NCBI GenBank assembly: GCA_028285285.1
Contig: JANQPW010000248.1
Location: forward strand, 1 to 7,946
Source: Silvanigrellales bacterium
GTDB taxonomy: Bacteria > Bdellovibrionota_B > Oligoflexia > Silvanigrellales > Silvanigrellaceae
Direction: 5' to 3'
DNA length: 7,946 bases
Below, one piece after another: positions 6,416-7,946 of the stretch (position 1 is the stretch's first letter; each line of letters begins with the position of its first letter). The position numbers and the translations under genes were made by a program. Below the pieces are notes generated by a model. That model saw only the letters and a list, made by a program, of their open reading frames with translations. It was not told the DNA's origin and did not search any database.

Positions 6416-7243
6416 ATGATGATTGGAAAAAGAGTTTTTTGTGCCGCCGTGGCCGTGATTGTTTCATTGTCAGGAGCGGTGGGTTGCGTTGACGGCGCAG
6501 TCAAAAGTGGACAGTCTGTCACAAAGGACATTGGCACAGATGACGGAAGCGTCATCTTCGCCGTGTCACACATGGTGACGAGCCCAAAAGTGGACAACAT
6601 TTTTGAGTGCTACTACCGCCAAGATCAAGCAGGAGAGTTGACTCTTCTGACTCCTCAGCAGGTTCTGGCAAGCAAAATCCACAAAGAGGAGTGGAAAGCG
6701 GCTCAAGAGAAAGCAAGAGCTGCTGCCAAGGCGGCCGGTAAATCGGTGGCAACGGGTGTGGCCTCGTTTGCAACCGGCACGCTGTTCAGTATGTCTCTTT
6801 CTGCTGGAGCTTTGGGCTTGGTAGCTTACCAGAGTCTTGCCATTGGGAGCGCGACCGTGACGGCCTACTCGGCTGAAATCAATGACTATCACAACAATCC
6901 AAAAAACAAAAAGAGAGAACTCGACCTTGGAAGAGACGCGGGCGTGCACGGCTTCGCCGCAGGCGTTGCGGGGCCCCTCTATTTGGGAGTCCTTTCCGGT
7001 GCTTCAGCCGCGGCTGCCGGCAAAAACCTCCTCGACCGCAGGGCCATGTTGAAGCTTGGCAAGTTGAGCCAAAGAGGCACCCCGGTGTTCACTCCCTCGA
7101 AAGAGGTTCAGGACAAATTTTTGCAGATCTTGGAGCTCAGCCAGCAAAATAAATCTTACCAGACCGGTAACAGCTGCGATCCGAACCTCAAAGACGGTGT
7201 GTTTGGGAACCACATCTCAATGGTTGTGACCCCCGGCGAGTGA
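6416..7243 (+). CDS. Putative lipoprotein with Ala/Gly-rich hydrophobic core, unknown function
   Basis: A 275-residue protein. ATG 6416 (a second ATG follows at once) has AAGGA at 6403-6407, eight bases away. The N-terminus has K5-R6, a hydrophobic run and A-V-G-Cys24, an acceptable though not ideal lipobox. Residues 85-110 are a Lys/Ala/Glu-rich helix. Residues 110-150 and 177-202 are long Ala/Gly/Ser-rich hydrophobic stretches, interrupted by a charged segment with N-P-K-N-K-K-R (161-167). They could be membrane-inserting hairpins or small-residue-packed helices. The C-terminal 70 residues are soluble-looking, with C254. I recognise no family. The frame is open upstream to about 6239, but that part overlaps the divergent gene and lacks lipoprotein logic. 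The 151-base gap to the divergent CcmI-like gene should hold promoters for both; none was convincing. It converges on the glycoside hydrolase gene 14 bases away. Confidence 0.8.
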   Translation: MMIGKRVFCAAVAVIVSLSGAVGCVDGAVKSGQSVTKDIGTDDGSVIFAVSHMVTSPKVDNIFECYYRQDQAGELTLLTPQQVLASKIHKEEWKAAQEKARAAAKAAGKSVATGVASFATGTLFSMSLSAGALGLVAYQSLAIGSATVTAYSAEINDYHNNPKNKKRELDLGRDAGVHGFAAGVAGPLYLGVLSGASAAAAGKNLLDRRAMLKLGKLSQRGTPVFTPSKEVQDKFLQILELSQQNKSYQTGNSCDPNLKDGVFGNHISMVVTPGE

Positions 7244-7257
7244 CAATGGAGAGGCTT

Positions 7258-7946
7258 TTAAAAGTCACCAAAGTTGTCTTCAATGACGTTTTTGTTTCCC
7301 TGCCTCTTGTAGGCCCAGAGTGAGAGGTTGCGGATGCCGAGGCTACGGCTTTCACGGACATCCGCCCTCACTCTGGCGGAGTCGTTGAGATTAGACGCCT
7401 TGAGAATGAATCCCACAGAACCTTGACGCCCCACACTGGCTGCCTCCTGATAGAGGAGCCGTGCCTGTTGCCGAAACCCGCTCGCCGAGTCGGCGTAGGC
7501 CTGAATGTAGACTCTGTCCACAAGACGCCGTTGCAGCCACGTGCTCCATCGTTGCATGTGTTGGGCGATTCCATAGTGACCCACGGGTGTTGCGCTCACA
7601 GTGATTCCGGGGCGCGCGGCACGGATCCGACGAGAAACCTCGTCCATAAGGCCATTGAGAGCTTCTTCGCGAAATCGAACCCAAGTGGGATCGTCATAGT
7701 TTTGTGGAGGATTGACGCCATATCGCGCTCGATAAGACTCACTTGTGGATCGTTCATACCCAAACTCTCTTCCGTAACGGCCTGCGCGTGTCCATCTCAT
7801 GCGATCGAGCGCAATTTCGGAGAGACCCAGCTCGGCAGCTGCTTCTGCAGCCAGTTGCGCAATGAAGTTGCGCACGCCTCCGTGAGTGGGGGAAAGGAAA
7901 ACCTTGCCATTTTCGTTGCTGGTTGCTGAGCCGTTTCTGCGGCGTT
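7258..7946 (-). CDS. GHL10/YngK-like glycoside hydrolase-family protein, N-terminus off the right edge
   Basis: The frame stays open to the window edge (228 residues visible), so the internal GTG at 7875 is not the true start: the residues before it (V-F-L-S-P-T-H-G-G-V-R) belong to the fold. The visible part follows the GHL10 barrel pattern (PF02638-like): L-S-P...V-R-N-F-I, then E-I-A-L-D-R-M-R-W (the D-G-I-H-x-D counterpart), F-G-Y...Y-G-V-N-P, W-V-R-F-R, R-P-G-I-T-V-S-A-T-P-V-G, Q-R-W-S-T-W-L, and L-V-D-R-V-Y-I-Q-A-Y-A. It ends after a final strand (N-L-S-L-W-A-Y) and a charged tail. Family members are generally exported and act on glycans; the substrate here is unknown. The signal peptide, if any, is outside the window. 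It is convergent with the plus-strand lipoprotein gene. Confidence 0.85.
   Translation of the reverse strand, partial: RRRNGSATSNENGKVFLSPTHGGVRNFIAQLAAEAAAELGLSEIALDRMRWTRAGRYGREFGYERSTSESYRARYGVNPPQNYDDPTWVRFREEALNGLMDEVSRRIRAARPGITVSATPVGHYGIAQHMQRWSTWLQRRLVDRVYIQAYADSASGFRQQARLLYQEAASVGRQGSVGFILKASNLNDSARVRADVRESRSLGIRNLSLWAYKRQGNKNVIEDNFGDF

Noticed and set aside
7258..7875. Complete 205-codon glycoside hydrolase-like gene starting at GTG 7875
   Set aside because: The frame continues without a stop to base 7946 and the extra residues fit the family pattern, so the GTG is internal and the gene is cut by the window edge.

Overview
This is a dense bacterial stretch (roughly 50-55% GC by eye) of eight protein-coding genes with short gaps. 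I see no tRNA, rRNA, CRISPR array, insertion sequence or phage gene. The mix of prepilin-like cysteine-rich surface proteins, lipoproteins of no known family and an exported trypsin-fold protease resembles chromosomes of Bdellovibrionota/Oligoflexia-type bacteria. That placement is inference from gene style; nothing here is a taxonomic marker.

Left part (1-2555): two related prepilin-like, cysteine-rich proteins are divergently transcribed. The left one (minus strand) runs off the window and has an unclear start. The right one (1329-2528) is complete, has a good prepilin leader and is followed by a hairpin-plus-T terminator. They share a hydrophobic N-terminal helix, a C-I-x-P-N-D-G motif, an 'F/Y-I-E-F' strand and repeated C-P-x-G...G...C motifs, so they are paralogues.

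Centre (2618-6264): a putative lipoprotein of unknown function (plus strand) converges on a minus-strand block of three genes. In transcription order these are a membrane-anchored protein carrying only the Ig-like C-terminal domain of CcmI/CycH cytochrome c maturation proteins, a divergent class I mannose-6-phosphate isomerase-like cupin protein that starts inside the previous stop codon (GTGA overlap), and after an 84-base gap an exported S1 serine protease. The protease ribosome binding site lies inside a perfect 6-bp hairpin.

Right part (6416-7946): a second putative lipoprotein with long Ala/Gly-rich hydrophobic stretches (plus strand) converges on a GHL10/YngK-like glycoside hydrolase-family gene on the minus strand, whose N-terminal part lies beyond the right edge.

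Most products appear exported or envelope-anchored. I find no convincing defence or mobile system. The strongest leads are the divergent prepilin-like pair with its start anomaly, the CcmI-like/isomerase-like coupled pair and the hairpin over the protease ribosome binding site.
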